DNA of 64,000 nucleotides from Henriciella sp. (GCF_029936995.1 NZ_JAPYRE010000001.1:434001-498000), one strand, 5' to 3'; positions 1 to 9,627 are shown, counted from the first letter of the stretch. A program made the numbers and translations. The notes: generated by a model not told the origin, from the letters alone.

Positions 1-503
1 CAGCCGTGCTTGTGGGCCTGATCCCGCGTGAAAGCGGACCGACTGTCCTGCTGACCCACCGGCCTGAAACGATGGCCACGCATGCCGGGCAGGTCGCTTT
101 TCCGGGTGGCAAGGTCGACCCTGGCGATGCGGATGAAGTCGAGGCAGCCCTTCGTGAAGCCCATGAGGAAGTGGGTGTGGAGCCAGACAAGGCGGAACTG
201 ATCGCCCGCGGCGCGCCATACATAACCGGCACGGCCTTTCGTATCGTGCCCGTCCTTGCGACCCTGCCGGCAGATTTTATTGCGAGGCCCGATCCGCTGG
301 AAGTTGCTGATGTCTTTGAAACGCCGCTCAGTTTCCTGATGAACGCAGACAACCACCAGAGGCGGTCGGGACACTGGCGCGGCCAGACCCGGCATTATTT
401 CGAGATGCCATATGAGGGTCACAGGATATGGGGCGTGACGGCAGGTATGATACGCGCTTTATATGAACGTCTTTATGAGGCCGGGGAGGAAACAGAGACG
501 TGA
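1..503 (+). CDS. Nudix hydrolase, CoA-pyrophosphatase type (5' end outside window)
   Basis: Probable coenzyme A pyrophosphatase (NUDT7/NUDT8-like), which splits CoA and its thioesters into 4'-phosphopantetheine and 3',5'-ADP. The family signature is visible: LLTHRPETMATHAGQVAFPG (the CoA-Nudix motif), running into a Nudix box that ends REAHEEVGV with the metal-binding glutamates. The frame is open to the left edge and the GTG at position 6 is unlikely to be the true start, because conserved strand residues already precede the motif closely. So the gene is truncated by the window. Its stop overlaps the next gene's GTG start (GTGA), implying translational coupling. Confidence 0.85.
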   Translation, partial: AVLVGLIPRESGPTVLLTHRPETMATHAGQVAFPGGKVDPGDADEVEAALREAHEEVGVEPDKAELIARGAPYITGTAFRIVPVLATLPADFIARPDPLEVADVFETPLSFLMNADNHQRRSGHWRGQTRHYFEMPYEGHRIWGVTAGMIRALYERLYEAGEETET

Positions 504-910
504 CCTACAGGCTTATATTCGAACTGGTTATCTTCCTGACGCCGTTTCTCGCGTTCGGGGTCTGGCGTCTTGCAACCCAGGAGGCTGTCGAAGAGGGGCG
601 CAAACCGTGGCCGATTGCCGTGCTGTTCGGGGTGGGGGCCGCGCTGGCAGTGATTGCCTGGATCGTATTGATCCTGATTGACCGGGGCGGTCGCGAAACC
701 TGCTATGAACGCCGTCGCCTGGTCGATGGGGAAATGGTCGGCGGGCAGGTGGTCCCGTGCGCGAAGGAAAAATCCGATCTCGGAAGTGCCGCGAGCCGCG
801 ATCCCGGCGGCAGCGCCCGCGGATTGGGCGGCACGGATTCAGCCGGTCCGGAGACTGCACCCGGCCCACTTGATCCGCCACGCGAAGTGCAGGACGACGA
901 TCCGCAATGA
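500..910 (+). CDS. DUF6111-like small membrane protein
   Basis: A 136-residue protein with two predicted membrane helices (about residues 5-25 and 38-62) and a hydrophilic, Pro/Gly/Asp-rich cytoplasmic or periplasmic tail. The arrangement of an N-terminal PFLAFGVWRL helix followed by a CYERRR segment resembles the alphaproteobacterial DUF6111 family, function unknown. It begins with GTG inside the stop of the Nudix gene and ends with ATGA shared with cca. The Nudix–DUF6111–cca order recurs in alphaproteobacteria as I recall it, which supports the gene being real despite its low-complexity C terminus. Confidence 0.7.
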   Translation: MTYRLIFELVIFLTPFLAFGVWRLATQEAVEEGRKPWPIAVLFGVGAALAVIAWIVLILIDRGGRETCYERRRLVDGEMVGGQVVPCAKEKSDLGSAASRDPGGSARGLGGTDSAGPETAPGPLDPPREVQDDDPQ

Positions 911-2097
911 CGTCACTTGCTGATCAGGACTGGCTGACAGACGCGAAAACAGCGGCTGTCATGGCCGCGCTCGAGGCGGAAAAGCCCGGCAGCGCCCGCT
1001 TCGTTGGTGGCTGTGTTCGCAATGCCATCATGGGTGTGCCTGTTGATGATATAGACATCGCAACACAGCTGGCCCCTGAAACGGTCGTCAGTGCTCTCGA
1101 GAAGGCTGGTATCAAGGCGGTGCCCACCGGGATAGAGCATGGCACGATCACGGCAGTTATCGACAAGACCCCTTTCGAGATCACCACGCTCCGGCGCGAT
1201 GTCGAGACCGATGGCCGGCGTGCCGTCGTCGCTTTCACCGAGGACTGGGCGGAAGATGCCGCACGCCGGGACTTCCGGCTCAACGCGATCTACGCCGACG
1301 CCGGGGGCAACCTTTACGACCCGACGGGCGGGGGTATCGAGGATGCAAGGTCTCAACGCGTCATCTTTATTGGTGATCCCGACACGCGTCTGAAAGAAGA
1401 TTATCTGCGCATCCTGCGCTTTTTCCGCTTCTACGCCTGGTATGGCACGGCGATTGATGCCGAGGGGCTCGCTGCCTGTGCGCGCCAGAAAGACGGGCTC
1501 AAGCAGATCGCGGTTGAGCGCATCTGGAAGGAACTGCACAAGCTGCTGTCCGCACGTGAACCTGTCGAAGCGGTGAATGCCATGGCCGAAACGGGTGTGC
1601 TGGCGCTCCTTCTGCCGGAAGCAGAGGCAACAGACGGCCTGCATGACCTGCGTGTGACCGAAACCCTGTGTGGTGTCGCACCCGATCCCATGCTGCGGCT
1701 GATGGCGCTGATCCACCGAAGTGCGAATTCAGTCATGGCGGTGAGCAAGCGTCTTCGCCTCTCCAATGCGGAATCAGACCGGCTGACGCGGTGGGCGGCT
1801 GATAATCTGTCCGGTGTGACCGGCCTGAATGGGCGGGAGTTGCGGCTTGCACTTTATTGGCATGGTAAGCAGGCGGTGGTCGATAGGGCCATGCTGTCGG
1901 GCCGGAATGTAAGGGACCTGCTCTACGCCGTGCTCGCCTGGAAGCGTCCTGAGTTCCCGGTTGGCGGGGAGGATGCGCTTGCCGCCGGGCTTGAAGGCCC
2001 TGAGATCGGCAAGGCCCTTCGCGCGCTCGAGGAATGGTGGATGGAACAGGATTTCCAGCCCGACCGCGAAGAGCTTCTGGCACGGCTCACGGCCTAG
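907..2097 (+). CDS. cca: CCA tRNA nucleotidyltransferase
   Basis: Adds or repairs the 3'-terminal CCA of tRNAs using CTP and ATP without a nucleic acid template. The class II polymerase-beta superfamily fold is shown by RFVGGCVRNAIMG near residue 31, the metal-binding DIDIA pair shortly after, and the RRDFRLNAIYAD motif used in base recognition. It is 396 residues, typical for the short alphaproteobacterial form without a C-terminal HD phosphohydrolase domain. The ATG overlaps the stop of the DUF6111-like gene (ATGA). It converges on hemF 46 bases downstream; I saw no clear terminator in the gap. Confidence 0.93.
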   Translation: MTSLADQDWLTDAKTAAVMAALEAEKPGSARFVGGCVRNAIMGVPVDDIDIATQLAPETVVSALEKAGIKAVPTGIEHGTITAVIDKTPFEITTLRRDVETDGRRAVVAFTEDWAEDAARRDFRLNAIYADAGGNLYDPTGGGIEDARSQRVIFIGDPDTRLKEDYLRILRFFRFYAWYGTAIDAEGLAACARQKDGLKQIAVERIWKELHKLLSAREPVEAVNAMAETGVLALLLPEAEATDGLHDLRVTETLCGVAPDPMLRLMALIHRSANSVMAVSKRLRLSNAESDRLTRWAADNLSGVTGLNGRELRLALYWHGKQAVVDRAMLSGRNVRDLLYAVLAWKRPEFPVGGEDALAAGLEGPEIGKALRALEEWWMEQDFQPDREELLARLTA

Positions 2098-2143
2098 CTG
2101 CCGACTTTTGAAATCTGATGAAAAGCAGAACGGGCCTGTCAGC

Positions 2144-3028
2144 TCACGGCCATTTCACCACGGGCGGCATCGAGGACAGGATTGAATTGACGTTACCACC
2201 CGTCTTCAGGCCGAAGGTGGTGCCGCGGTCATAGAGCAGGTTGAATTCGACATAGCGTCCACGGCGCACAAGCTGTTCCTCGCGCTCTTGCGGCGTCCAG
2301 CTCTCGACCATGCGCCGGCGCATGAGCTTCGGATAAATATCAGCGAAAGCCCGTCCGACATCCTGCGTGAAGGCGAAATCTGTGTCCCAGTCGCCGGTAT
2401 TGTGGCGATCGTAAAATATTCCGCCCGTTCCGCGCGGTTCGTCGCGGTGATGAAGATGGAAGTACTCGTCGCACTGCTGCTTCATGCGCGGATAGTATTC
2501 CGGATCATGCTTGTCGCAGGCGTCCTTCAGGGCAGCGTGGAAGTCTATCGTATCGGCAAAGTCTTCCGTGCGCTGGGTATCGAGCAGCGGTGTAAGATCG
2601 GCGCCGCCACCAAACCAGCTGTCATTTGTCACCAGCATCCGGGTGTTCATGTGAACGGCGGGTATGCGTGGATTATGCAGGTGAGCGATCAGGGAAATCC
2701 CGCTTGCCCAAAAGCGCCCGCCTGATTCGTCCGCGCCGGGGATCTGTGCCCGGAAAGCTTCCGAGAAATCTCCGTATACACAGGAAAAGTGCACCCCGAC
2801 CTTCTCGAAGAGTTTTCCTTTCATGATGGCCATTGTGCCACCGCCGAGGTCTTCTGACCCATCGCCGCGCTGCCAGTCCGTTTTCTCGAATGTTCCCGGC
2901 GTGCCGGCATAGAGTGGCGGCAGCGCTTCGCGCTCCAGGGCCTCGAATCGCGCAATGATGTCGGTCTGGAGAGCCTGAAACCATTCAGCAGCGCGGGCCT
3001 TGCGCGTTTCGAGCGGTGGAGAGGGCAT
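2144..3028 (-). CDS. hemF: Oxygen-dependent coproporphyrinogen III oxidase
   Basis: Catalyses the aerobic oxidative decarboxylation of coproporphyrinogen III to protoporphyrinogen IX in heme synthesis. The 294-residue length and the conserved blocks are diagnostic: [49 protein letters not shown] and the C-terminal [20 protein letters not shown]. The start ATG at 3028 follows a CGGAG ribosome site 7 bases upstream. It lies divergent from the cytochrome bc1 operon, so heme supply and a major heme enzyme sit side by side, with a 276-base region between them that must hold both promoters. I could not identify an FNR-like box there. Confidence 0.95.
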   Translation of the reverse strand: MPSPPLETRKARAAEWFQALQTDIIARFEALEREALPPLYAGTPGTFEKTDWQRGDGSEDLGGGTMAIMKGKLFEKVGVHFSCVYGDFSEAFRAQIPGADESGGRFWASGISLIAHLHNPRIPAVHMNTRMLVTNDSWFGGGADLTPLLDTQRTEDFADTIDFHAALKDACDKHDPEYYPRMKQQCDEYFHLHHRDEPRGTGGIFYDRHNTGDWDTDFAFTQDVGRAFADIYPKLMRRRMVESWTPQEREEQLVRRGRYVEFNLLYDRGTTFGLKTGGNVNSILSSMPPVVKWP

Positions 3029-3304
3029 GTTCTGGCTCCGTATGTATCAGCTTCGCCACGAGGTGGGACTTGCTACCTCATTTCATAGTGTCTCTAATGC
3101 CGCAGGCAGGGGCTGCAAATACAGGCTTTCATGGCGTCTTACCGCCGCAGGCCTACATGAGCGGCTTGCAATGCTTGGACGAGCGCGCTAACCGCAGCCC
3201 CAGACCAGTACGCGAAGGGGGCTTTTGCGGCGTTGCGCCGCAATGTTTTCCTGTGCTGATCCTGTATGCATCTCGGAGAAATCCTTGGCCAGAGGACCGG
3301 AAGA

Positions 3305-3874
3305 GTGAGCGAAGCGCAAACCACCACCCACGAGACGATCGACGAAGATCGCCGTGATTTCATCCATATCGCGACCGCTGCGACGGCTGCTGCCGGCGCA
3401 GGTGCGCTTGCATATGTGTTTGTCGACCAGATGAACGCTGCCAGCGACACGAAGGCGGCATCGAGCCTCGATGTTGATGTTTCGAAAGTGCCTGTAGGCG
3501 GCGAAATTCGCGTCCTGATCGGCGGCAAGCCTTTCTTTGTCCGCCATCGCACGGAGGCCGAAATTCGGGCCGCCCGCAATGTCGATGTCAGCTCACTGCG
3601 CGACCCGCAGACCGATGAAGAGCGGCTCGTGGCGATGCAGGATGGCGCGTTCAAGCCAGCCATTCTCGTGACGTCGGGCTCATGTACGCACCTTGGCTGT
3701 GTGCCGGTCGGCCCTGCGCAAGGGAATACAGGCGACTTCGGTGGCTGGTACTGCCCGTGCCACGGTTCGCACTACGATACGTCCGGCCGCATCCGTAAAG
3801 GACCTGCGCCGACTAACCTGCCGGTTCCTGACTATCGCTATGTCAGTCCGTCCGTGATCAATATTACGCTTTAA
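3305..3874 (+). CDS. petA: Ubiquinol-cytochrome c reductase iron-sulfur (Rieske) subunit
   Basis: Carries the [2Fe-2S] cluster of the cytochrome bc1 complex and moves electrons from ubiquinol to cytochrome c1. With the GTG start at 3305 (GGAAG upstream) the protein has 189 residues, a twin-arginine-like signal anchor ([10 protein letters not shown], residues 15-24) and one membrane helix. Cluster ligands are C127, H129, C150 and H153 in CTHLGC and [10 protein letters not shown]132 and C152 form the family disulfide. An in-frame ATG at 3266 would add 13 residues before the usual N terminus, so I prefer 3305. First gene of petABC; 17 bases separate it from petB. Confidence 0.95.
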   Translation: MSEAQTTTHETIDEDRRDFIHIATAATAAAGAGALAYVFVDQMNAASDTKAASSLDVDVSKVPVGGEIRVLIGGKPFFVRHRTEAEIRAARNVDVSSLRDPQTDEERLVAMQDGAFKPAILVTSGSCTHLGCVPVGPAQGNTGDFGGWYCPCHGSHYDTSGRIRKGPAPTNLPVPDYRYVSPSVINITL

Positions 3875-3891
3875 GAGAGGACGCCAGAGCA

Positions 3892-5346
3892 ATGAGCGGA
3901 CATCCCTCTAATTACGAACCGCAGACCGGTTTCACGAAATGGCTCGATACGCGCCTGCCCATCGTGCGGCTGGCCTATGACAGCGTTGTCGATTTCCCGA
4001 CGCCGAAAAATCTGAATTACTGGTACACGTTCGGCGGTATCTTGGCGGTCTGCCTTGCAACGCAGATCCTGACAGGGATCGTGCTGGCAATGCACTATAC
4101 GCCAACAGTCGATGGGGCTTTCGCCTCGGTCGAGCGCATCATGCGTGATGTGCCTTATGGCTGGCTTATCCGCTACATTCACGCCAACGGCGCCTCGATG
4201 TTCTTCCTTGCGGTCTATATCCACATGTTCCGCGGCCTGTACTACGGCTCCTACAAGGCGCCGCGTGAAGTTCTCTGGATTCTTGGCTGTGTGATCTTCC
4301 TTCTCATGATGGGCACCGCCTTCCTTGGCTATGTGCTGCCATGGGGTCAGATGTCGTATCACGGTGCCAACGTCATCACCGGCCTGATCGGTGCGCTGCC
4401 GCTGGTAGGTGAGGGCATCCAGTCCTGGCTCATGGGCGGTCCGTCGATCGGCAACCAGACGCTGCAGCGCTTCTTCTCGCTGCACTACCTGCTACCCTTC
4501 ATGATTGCCGGTGTCGTCATCCTTCACATCTGGGCACTGCACGTGCCGGGCAACAACAACCCGACCGGCGTTGAAGCGCGCAAGGATCCAGAAGGCCTCA
4601 AGAAAGACACTGTGCCTTTCCACCCGTACTACACGGTGAAGGACGGTTTCGCGATCGTCGTCTTCCTTCTGATCTTCGCGACATTCGTATTCTACATGCC
4701 GAACGTGCTCGGGCACGCGGACAACTATATCGAAGCTGACCCGCTCGTGACGCCCGCGTACATCGTGCCGGAGTGGTACCTGCTGCCTTTCTACGCGATC
4801 CTTCGCGCCATCACCTTCGATATCGGCCCGATCGATGCGAAGCTGCTTGGTGTCATCGCGATGTTCGGTTCGATTGCCATCCTGTTTGTGCTGCCCTGGC
4901 TTGATACATCCAAGGTTCGCTCGATGCGCTACCGTCCAGTGGCGCGGCAATTCTTCTTCGGCTTTGTCGTTGCCTCCCTGCTGCTTGGCTGGTGTGGTGC
5001 ATCCAACCCGGATGATCCGATCATCCCGATGGGCTCGGACAAACTGGTCGTCAGCTATACGGATGCGAACGGCAACGAAGCGACCCAGACCTATGAAGAG
5101 TATGGCGCAGCGGCGAGCTTCCGTGACCAGAAGCTTGATGAAGGTGTCGAGGCTTCGATGGCTGTCGACAAGGCACCTGCCTTCCGCTTCGTGCACCTGG
5201 CACAGCTGATGACGCTCTACTATTTCGCCTATTTCCTGGTCATCCTGCCGCTGCTCGGTCTGCGCGAGAAGCCGAAGGATGAGCCGACATCAATTCACAA
5301 GGCCGTGCTCGGGAATGACCGTGCCGCGCCTGCGCCCGCCGAATAA
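3892..5346 (+). CDS. petB: Cytochrome b of the bc1 complex, with a GH-loop insertion
   Basis: Membrane subunit holding the low- and high-potential b hemes and the quinol oxidation and quinone reduction sites. Eight membrane helices are recognisable. Heme-ligand histidines lie in helix B ([19 protein letters not shown]) and helix D ([16 protein letters not shown]), and the Qo-site PEWY motif reads [10 protein letters not shown]. At 484 residues it is longer than the usual 410-445: an extra acidic, polar stretch at about residues 380-426 sits between helices G and H, on the periplasmic side by cytochrome b topology. It lies between petA and petC in the same operon. Confidence 0.95.
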   Translation: MSGHPSNYEPQTGFTKWLDTRLPIVRLAYDSVVDFPTPKNLNYWYTFGGILAVCLATQILTGIVLAMHYTPTVDGAFASVERIMRDVPYGWLIRYIHANGASMFFLAVYIHMFRGLYYGSYKAPREVLWILGCVIFLLMMGTAFLGYVLPWGQMSYHGANVITGLIGALPLVGEGIQSWLMGGPSIGNQTLQRFFSLHYLLPFMIAGVVILHIWALHVPGNNNPTGVEARKDPEGLKKDTVPFHPYYTVKDGFAIVVFLLIFATFVFYMPNVLGHADNYIEADPLVTPAYIVPEWYLLPFYAILRAITFDIGPIDAKLLGVIAMFGSIAILFVLPWLDTSKVRSMRYRPVARQFFFGFVVASLLLGWCGASNPDDPIIPMGSDKLVVSYTDANGNEATQTYEEYGAAASFRDQKLDEGVEASMAVDKAPAFRFVHLAQLMTLYYFAYFLVILPLLGLREKPKDEPTSIHKAVLGNDRAAPAPAE

Positions 5347-5357
5347 GAGGTATGGAC

Positions 5358-6407
5358 ATGAAATTCCTGCGTTTCATTTCTGCTGGACTGGGCGCGGCGG
5401 CACTGGCTGCCAGCGCTCACGCGGCTGGAGGTGCGCTGCACGCGCATGAACCTGAAGGCGGCTGGGCATTCGAAGGCCCTGTCGGCGAGCTGGACATGGA
5501 AAGTGTGCAGCGCGGCTACCAGGTCTATCGCGAGGTCTGCGCCTCCTGTCACTCCATGCGGTTGCTGCACTATCGCAACCTGGGTGAGCCGGGTGGCCCG
5601 TTCTATGATCCGGAATATCCGAACGCGAACAACAACCCGCTGGTGAAGGCATTCGCTGCCCAGGACGAGATCCTGAGCACCGAGCCGAATGACGTGGGTG
5701 ATTATGAGTACCGCCCGGCCCGGACGTCCGATCCATTCAAGTCGCCTTACCCGAACGACGCTGCTGCTCGTGCGGCCAATGGTGGGGCGCTGCCGCCTGA
5801 TCTCTCAGTTATCACGAAGGCACGTGCTGGCGGGGCGAGCTATGTCTACAGCCTGATGACCGGATATCCGGAAGAAGAGGCAATCTCGACGCGCGAAATC
5901 GAGGTGGAAGCCGAGGAACCCGCGGAAGGTGAAAACGGTGATGAAGAAGCCGACGCCGAAAGCGAAGGTGCAGACGGTGAAGGTTCTGCCGAAGTGTCCC
6001 CGCGCACTGAAACCCAGACCGTGATCGACGTCGCCGAGATGGAAGCGCTTTCGCACGGCGACAGTCACTATGAAGGCGAACTCGTGCAGCCGGTCGGGCA
6101 GTACTACAATCCTTACATGGCGGGCGATGCGTCCGCCCAGTGGCAGGGTGATCCGCGTCACACGCCACCGGGTGGTTTCCTGGCCATGCCGCCCCAACTG
6201 ACCGACGGCCGCGTGAGCTACCTCGACGGTACAGAAGCGACGGTCGACCAGATGGCGCGCGATGTTGCGGCATTCCTGCAATGGGCTGGTGAGCCGAAAC
6301 AGCAGCAGCGCAAGTCGACGGGTCTTGCCACGATGATCTATCTGGCAATCTTGGCTGTGTTGCTCTGGTTCTCCTTCCACCGCATCTGGCGGAAGGTCGA
6401 TCACTAG
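5358..6407 (+). CDS. petC: Cytochrome c1 with an acidic internal insertion
   Basis: Heme c subunit of the bc1 complex that passes electrons to soluble cytochrome c. It has a signal peptide (cleavage near AHA), a covalent heme site CASCH (about residues 61-65), the axial methionine in GGFLAMPPQL, and a C-terminal anchor helix near residues 322-338. The first ATG (5352) is one base after the AAGAGG site, while the ATG at 5358 has 7-base spacing, so 5358 is preferred. Oddly, about 75 residues rich in Glu/Asp/Gly lie between SLMTGYPEE and YYNPYMAG, where other alphaproteobacteria have about 10 to 15. Last gene of the operon, followed by a hairpin. Confidence 0.93.
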   Translation: MKFLRFISAGLGAAALAASAHAAGGALHAHEPEGGWAFEGPVGELDMESVQRGYQVYREVCASCHSMRLLHYRNLGEPGGPFYDPEYPNANNNPLVKAFAAQDEILSTEPNDVGDYEYRPARTSDPFKSPYPNDAAARAANGGALPPDLSVITKARAGGASYVYSLMTGYPEEEAISTREIEVEAEEPAEGENGDEEADAESEGADGEGSAEVSPRTETQTVIDVAEMEALSHGDSHYEGELVQPVGQYYNPYMAGDASAQWQGDPRHTPPGGFLAMPPQLTDGRVSYLDGTEATVDQMARDVAAFLQWAGEPKQQQRKSTGLATMIYLAILAVLLWFSFHRIWRKVDH

Positions 6408-6433
6408 CTCTAAAAGCTGGAAATAATTCCCTG

Positions 6434-6464
6434 AATTCCCGGGCAGCCTAGCTGTCCGGGAATT
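6434..6464. terminator. Hairpin between petC and the DUF1206 gene
   Basis: Inverted repeat with 13-base arms (AATTCCCGGGCAG against CTGTCCGGGAATT, one G-T wobble) and a 5-base loop. It lies just after the petC stop and includes the stop codon of the convergent DUF1206 gene, so it can serve as a bidirectional terminator. The tracts following it are A/T-rich rather than pure T runs, so efficiency is uncertain. Confidence 0.6.
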
Positions 6465-7248
6465 TGTATCTGAGGCTCTGGGTTGCCGAGTAGACCCCGT
6501 AAACGCCTATCGCGATGGCGGAGGCCAGCATCAGCCATGTGCCAAATGGCTGTTCCTGTACCCAGCCGAGTGTCGCGGCGAGGCCCTTTATATCGCTCTG
6601 GTCGGCCTCGACGCCGCCAATCAGCAGGAAGCCACCGACCAGCAGGAACAGCACGCCACGCCCGCCGATTCCGAATGAGATCAGCGCCGTAAGGCGGCCA
6701 GCCCACCCTGAAAGGTCGATATTGCGTTTCCATTGCCCGGTGCGCGCACGCCAGATTTGCGCGCAACCAATGCCGCACAGGACAAGCCCACCCAGGGCAA
6801 CGACCCATCGGCCGAATGGCTGTTGCATGAGCCAGCTTGCCGTTTCCTCTGTCTTGCCGCCGCCACTTTGATTATTGCTGCCGAGCGTCACAGCCGCAGC
6901 CGCGATCCCGACAAGAAGGTAGCTCATGCCTGAAGAGGCCATGCCAAGGCGTGCAAGAATGCCTTTTACCCGGTTGCCCTGTCGTTCAGTGTCCGCAATA
7001 GCCTGCTGGAAGCGCCACACAGCATAAAGCCACAGGCCGACGGCGAGTGCGGAGAGAAGGATACGCCCGCCTCGTTCTGCCTCAATTGCCTGAAATGCGT
7101 CGGCGGGGCTCAACCCATCCTGCGTGCCAGCCCGGAAGACCGCATCCATGAGCAATATGGAGACGGCGATATAGACAAAGCTGCGTGCCCCTAGGCCGGT
7201 GCGGGCAATGGCTTCCGTTACGGGCGCCGGGATGGCTCTTTCTGTCAT
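6448..7248 (-). CDS. DUF1206 family membrane protein
   Basis: A 266-residue integral membrane protein built from three tandem two-helix units. Each begins with a related pattern (ARTGLGARSFVYIAV, LARLGMASSGMSYLLVG, LISFGIGGRGVLFLLVG), the hallmark of DUF1206 proteins. Function is unknown. The longer open frame reaches 7557, but its first 100 residues are not protein-like and the ATG at 7248 matches the family's N terminus, so that start is chosen. It is divergent from mtnP, with about 110 bases of shared upstream DNA. Confidence 0.85.
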   Translation of the reverse strand: MTERAIPAPVTEAIARTGLGARSFVYIAVSILLMDAVFRAGTQDGLSPADAFQAIEAERGGRILLSALAVGLWLYAVWRFQQAIADTERQGNRVKGILARLGMASSGMSYLLVGIAAAAVTLGSNNQSGGGKTEETASWLMQQPFGRWVVALGGLVLCGIGCAQIWRARTGQWKRNIDLSGWAGRLTALISFGIGGRGVLFLLVGGFLLIGGVEADQSDIKGLAATLGWVQEQPFGTWLMLASAIAIGVYGVYSATQSLRYKFPDS

Positions 7249-7360
7249 CAGCGATAAGCGCTCCAAAACCGTGCGTGGTTCCACCCCAAGGGTCACGCAG
7301 ACTTGATTTCCCTGCCAGCGCCTGCTTCTGCGACAGCATGGGACAAGACAGTGGAGACGG

Positions 7361-8239
7361 ATGAATATGAGTGAATGGACGATTGGCGTGATTGGCGGGT
7401 CCGGTCTGTATGAAATGGAGGGGCTTGAAGCCATGGACGAGGTGGTTGTCGAGACCCCGTGGGGAACACCGTCCGACAAGCTGGTCACAGGCCGTATCGG
7501 GGATGTTTCTTTCGTTTTCCTGCCACGCCATGGCAAGGGGCACCGCCTGACCCCCACCGATATTCCCTACAGGGCCAATATAGACGCCCTGAAGCGCCTC
7601 GGTTGCACCGATATCATTTCCGTCTCGGCCTGCGGATCCCTGAAAGAGGCTTACGCGCCGGGTGACTATGTCATGATCGACCAGTTCATTGACCGCACCT
7701 TTGCGCGAGAGAAGTCTTTCTTCGGGCCGGGCATGGTGGCGCACGTGTCCATGGCTGATCCAGTCTGTGCCCGCCTGTCAGCGCTGGCCGCGGATGCGGC
7801 TGAAACTACAGGCGTGAATATCCACCGTGGCGGAACCTACCTGGCCATGGAAGGTCCGCAATTCTCGTCGCGTGCCGAAAGCTTTCTCTATCGTCAGTGG
7901 GGGTGTGACGTCATCGGCATGACCAATATGCCAGAGGCCAAGCTCGCCCGCGAGGCGGAGCTGCCTTATGCCACCATGGCCATGGTCACGGATTATGACT
8001 GCTGGCATGACGGGATGGAGGCTGTGTCGGTGACCAACGTTCTTGAGATCATGAAACAGAACACTGAGAATGCCCGTCAGGCTCTCCTGGAACTGGCACA
8101 CCGCCTGAATGGGCAAGAGCGAACGCCGTCACCACAGGCGATCGAGACCTGCCTCGATTTCGCGATGATTACGGCCCCTGAGGCACGCGATCCGGCTGTC
8201 CTGGACAAGCTGGACGCAGTCGCCGGCCGTGTGCTCTGA
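7361..8239 (+). CDS. mtnP: S-methyl-5'-thioadenosine phosphorylase
   Basis: Phosphorolytically cleaves 5'-methylthioadenosine (from polyamine and acyl-homoserine lactone synthesis) to adenine and methylthioribose-1-phosphate. The purine nucleoside phosphorylase fold is shown by IGVIGGSGLYEMEG at the N terminus, the phosphate-binding PRHGKGHRLTP, GGTYLAMEGPQFSSRAES in the substrate pocket, and MTNMPEAKLAREAE. It is 292 residues, typical of the family. Either ATG (7361 or 7367) fits the GGAG site upstream. Adenine made here is the substrate of apt, encoded on the same strand 1.7 kb downstream beyond an opposite-strand polymerase gene. Confidence 0.93.
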   Translation: MNMSEWTIGVIGGSGLYEMEGLEAMDEVVVETPWGTPSDKLVTGRIGDVSFVFLPRHGKGHRLTPTDIPYRANIDALKRLGCTDIISVSACGSLKEAYAPGDYVMIDQFIDRTFAREKSFFGPGMVAHVSMADPVCARLSALAADAAETTGVNIHRGGTYLAMEGPQFSSRAESFLYRQWGCDVIGMTNMPEAKLAREAELPYATMAMVTDYDCWHDGMEAVSVTNVLEIMKQNTENARQALLELAHRLNGQERTPSPQAIETCLDFAMITAPEARDPAVLDKLDAVAGRVL

Positions 8240-8298
8240 TAGCGGGAGGCCGCTGAAGATGTCCCCTGCTTCAACCGCGCTGAACGTGGTGTGTCAGT

Positions 8299-8327
8299 GG
8301 TACAGTGGCGGTACGGTGGCGGTACAG
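8299..8327. repeat. Short 11-base tandem repeat
   Basis: Between mtnP and the Y-family polymerase gene the unit GGTACRGTGGC occurs twice in tandem, then a third copy begins (GGTACAG). It lies outside coding sequence in a 120-base gap between genes whose 3' ends face each other. No function is apparent. Confidence 0.6.
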
Positions 8328-8359
8328 AAAATCGCCTTTGAAGGAGGCCGGACGGGGGC

Positions 8360-9610
8360 CTAGAAGTCGCTGAGATCGGGCACGCGGCCGAAGGCGATCT
8401 TGGCCCCGGCATAGCCGCCCGGCGGTTCACGGTTCAGGCCGAAACCGATCACGCTGCGCTGGTGTTTCAGGTTGAGTCCGTCGACCACGTCGCTCAGATG
8501 GCTGCTGGCGTCGCGTCCCCGGCGCTGCCCGGCTGGCTCGAAAAGGTCGCTTGCATAGGCCTGCTCGGTCACAAGGTCATGCAGGATCACCGACAGGCGC
8601 GCAAATGTGTGCCGCTCTGCCCCCCGCTCCAGGGCAGCCGCGTGGAAGCTGCTGAGAGCCTTCAGGAATGTCCGGTCATCTCGGGCCGGGAAGAAGCTCG
8701 TTTCCCAGGCGTGATCCTGCCCGTTGCGGGACTTGAGGCTGAGGCTGATACGCCGGGCGCGGAAGTGTTCGCGCCGCATACGACGGGCGGCTTTCTGCAC
8801 CAGCAGGCGGGCAATCTCGAAGGCCGGGCCGAGGGTTTGCCAGCCTGTAGTCAGCACACGGCCGTGACCGAACATCCGCCGCTCTGTCGGCGGGCGCTCG
8901 ACGGCATAGCCATGCAGCTGTGCCCAGAAGCGCTCGCCTTCGACGCTGCCCCAGATTGCTCGGGCATGCTTGGGAGAGAGGTCACGCAGGGCACCAATCG
9001 TGAAAATGCCGTTGCGGTGCAGGCGTGCCAGCATCCCCTTCGCGATGCCAGGAAGGTCATCCAGCGGCAGTGTCTCAAGCGGGCCGGGCAGGGCATCCGG
9101 GTGCAGGATGGTCAGCCCGTTGGGTTTGTTCATTTCCGCGGCAACCTTGGCGAGAAACTGGTTCGGCCCGAGCCCGATGGAGGGCGTGACCCACGGCCCG
9201 ATTTCGGCGCGCAGTCCAGCCCGTATGCGTTCGGCAAGCCCCTCGGCATCAGCCTGTTCGCGCGGACAGAGACGGCACTCCATCTCATCGACCGACCAGA
9301 CCTTGGTGACAGGGACAAACTGGCCGATGACTTCGAGAATGCGGTGATGCACGCGCACATAGACATCATGGCGTGCCACGGGCAGGGCGATCCCCGGACA
9401 CATCTGCCGCGCTTCACTGGCCCGCGTGCCGCGCCGCACCCCTGAGGCTTTCGCGGTGTAACAGCATGCGATGAGGCTGGTGTGTTCAGAGTCGAGCGGG
9501 CGCACCCCGACCGGGCGGCCCTGCAATTCCGGCCGCAACTGTTTCTCGACGCTGGCGAAGTAGCAGTCGAAGTCAATGTAGAGGCATTCAAGCGTGTCCG
9601 GCTTTCTCAT
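8360..9610 (-). CDS. Y-family DNA polymerase (DinB/UmuC-like), SOS-controlled
   Basis: Translesion polymerase of 416 residues. The palm catalytic residues are visible: D13 in YIDFDCYFASVE (with the Y17/F18 steric gate) and D108/E109 in SVDEME. The helix-hairpin-helix segment (DDLPGIAKGMLARLHRNGIFTIG, quoted in parts) and little-finger domain follow. The C terminus ends VPDLSDF, which might act as a sliding-clamp contact. It is neither a standard-length DinB (about 350) nor an obvious ImuB, since the catalytic acids are intact. ATG at 9610 has a GGGAG site. A LexA box lies 18 bases upstream, so DNA-damage induction is expected. Confidence 0.88.
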   Translation of the reverse strand: MRKPDTLECLYIDFDCYFASVEKQLRPELQGRPVGVRPLDSEHTSLIACCYTAKASGVRRGTRASEARQMCPGIALPVARHDVYVRVHHRILEVIGQFVPVTKVWSVDEMECRLCPREQADAEGLAERIRAGLRAEIGPWVTPSIGLGPNQFLAKVAAEMNKPNGLTILHPDALPGPLETLPLDDLPGIAKGMLARLHRNGIFTIGALRDLSPKHARAIWGSVEGERFWAQLHGYAVERPPTERRMFGHGRVLTTGWQTLGPAFEIARLLVQKAARRMRREHFRARRISLSLKSRNGQDHAWETSFFPARDDRTFLKALSSFHAAALERGAERHTFARLSVILHDLVTEQAYASDLFEPAGQRRGRDASSHLSDVVDGLNLKHQRSVIGFGLNREPPGGYAGAKIAFGRVPDLSDF

Positions 9611-9627
9611 CTCTGTCTCCCGCATCC

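Noticed and set aside
913-1716. Long open frame antisense to cca
   Set aside because: It is a GC-rich shadow frame with no protein-like features, whereas cca on the other strand is certain.
3029-3304. FNR/FixK-type box between hemF and petA
   Set aside because: I looked for a TTGAT-N4-ATCAA pattern and found none.
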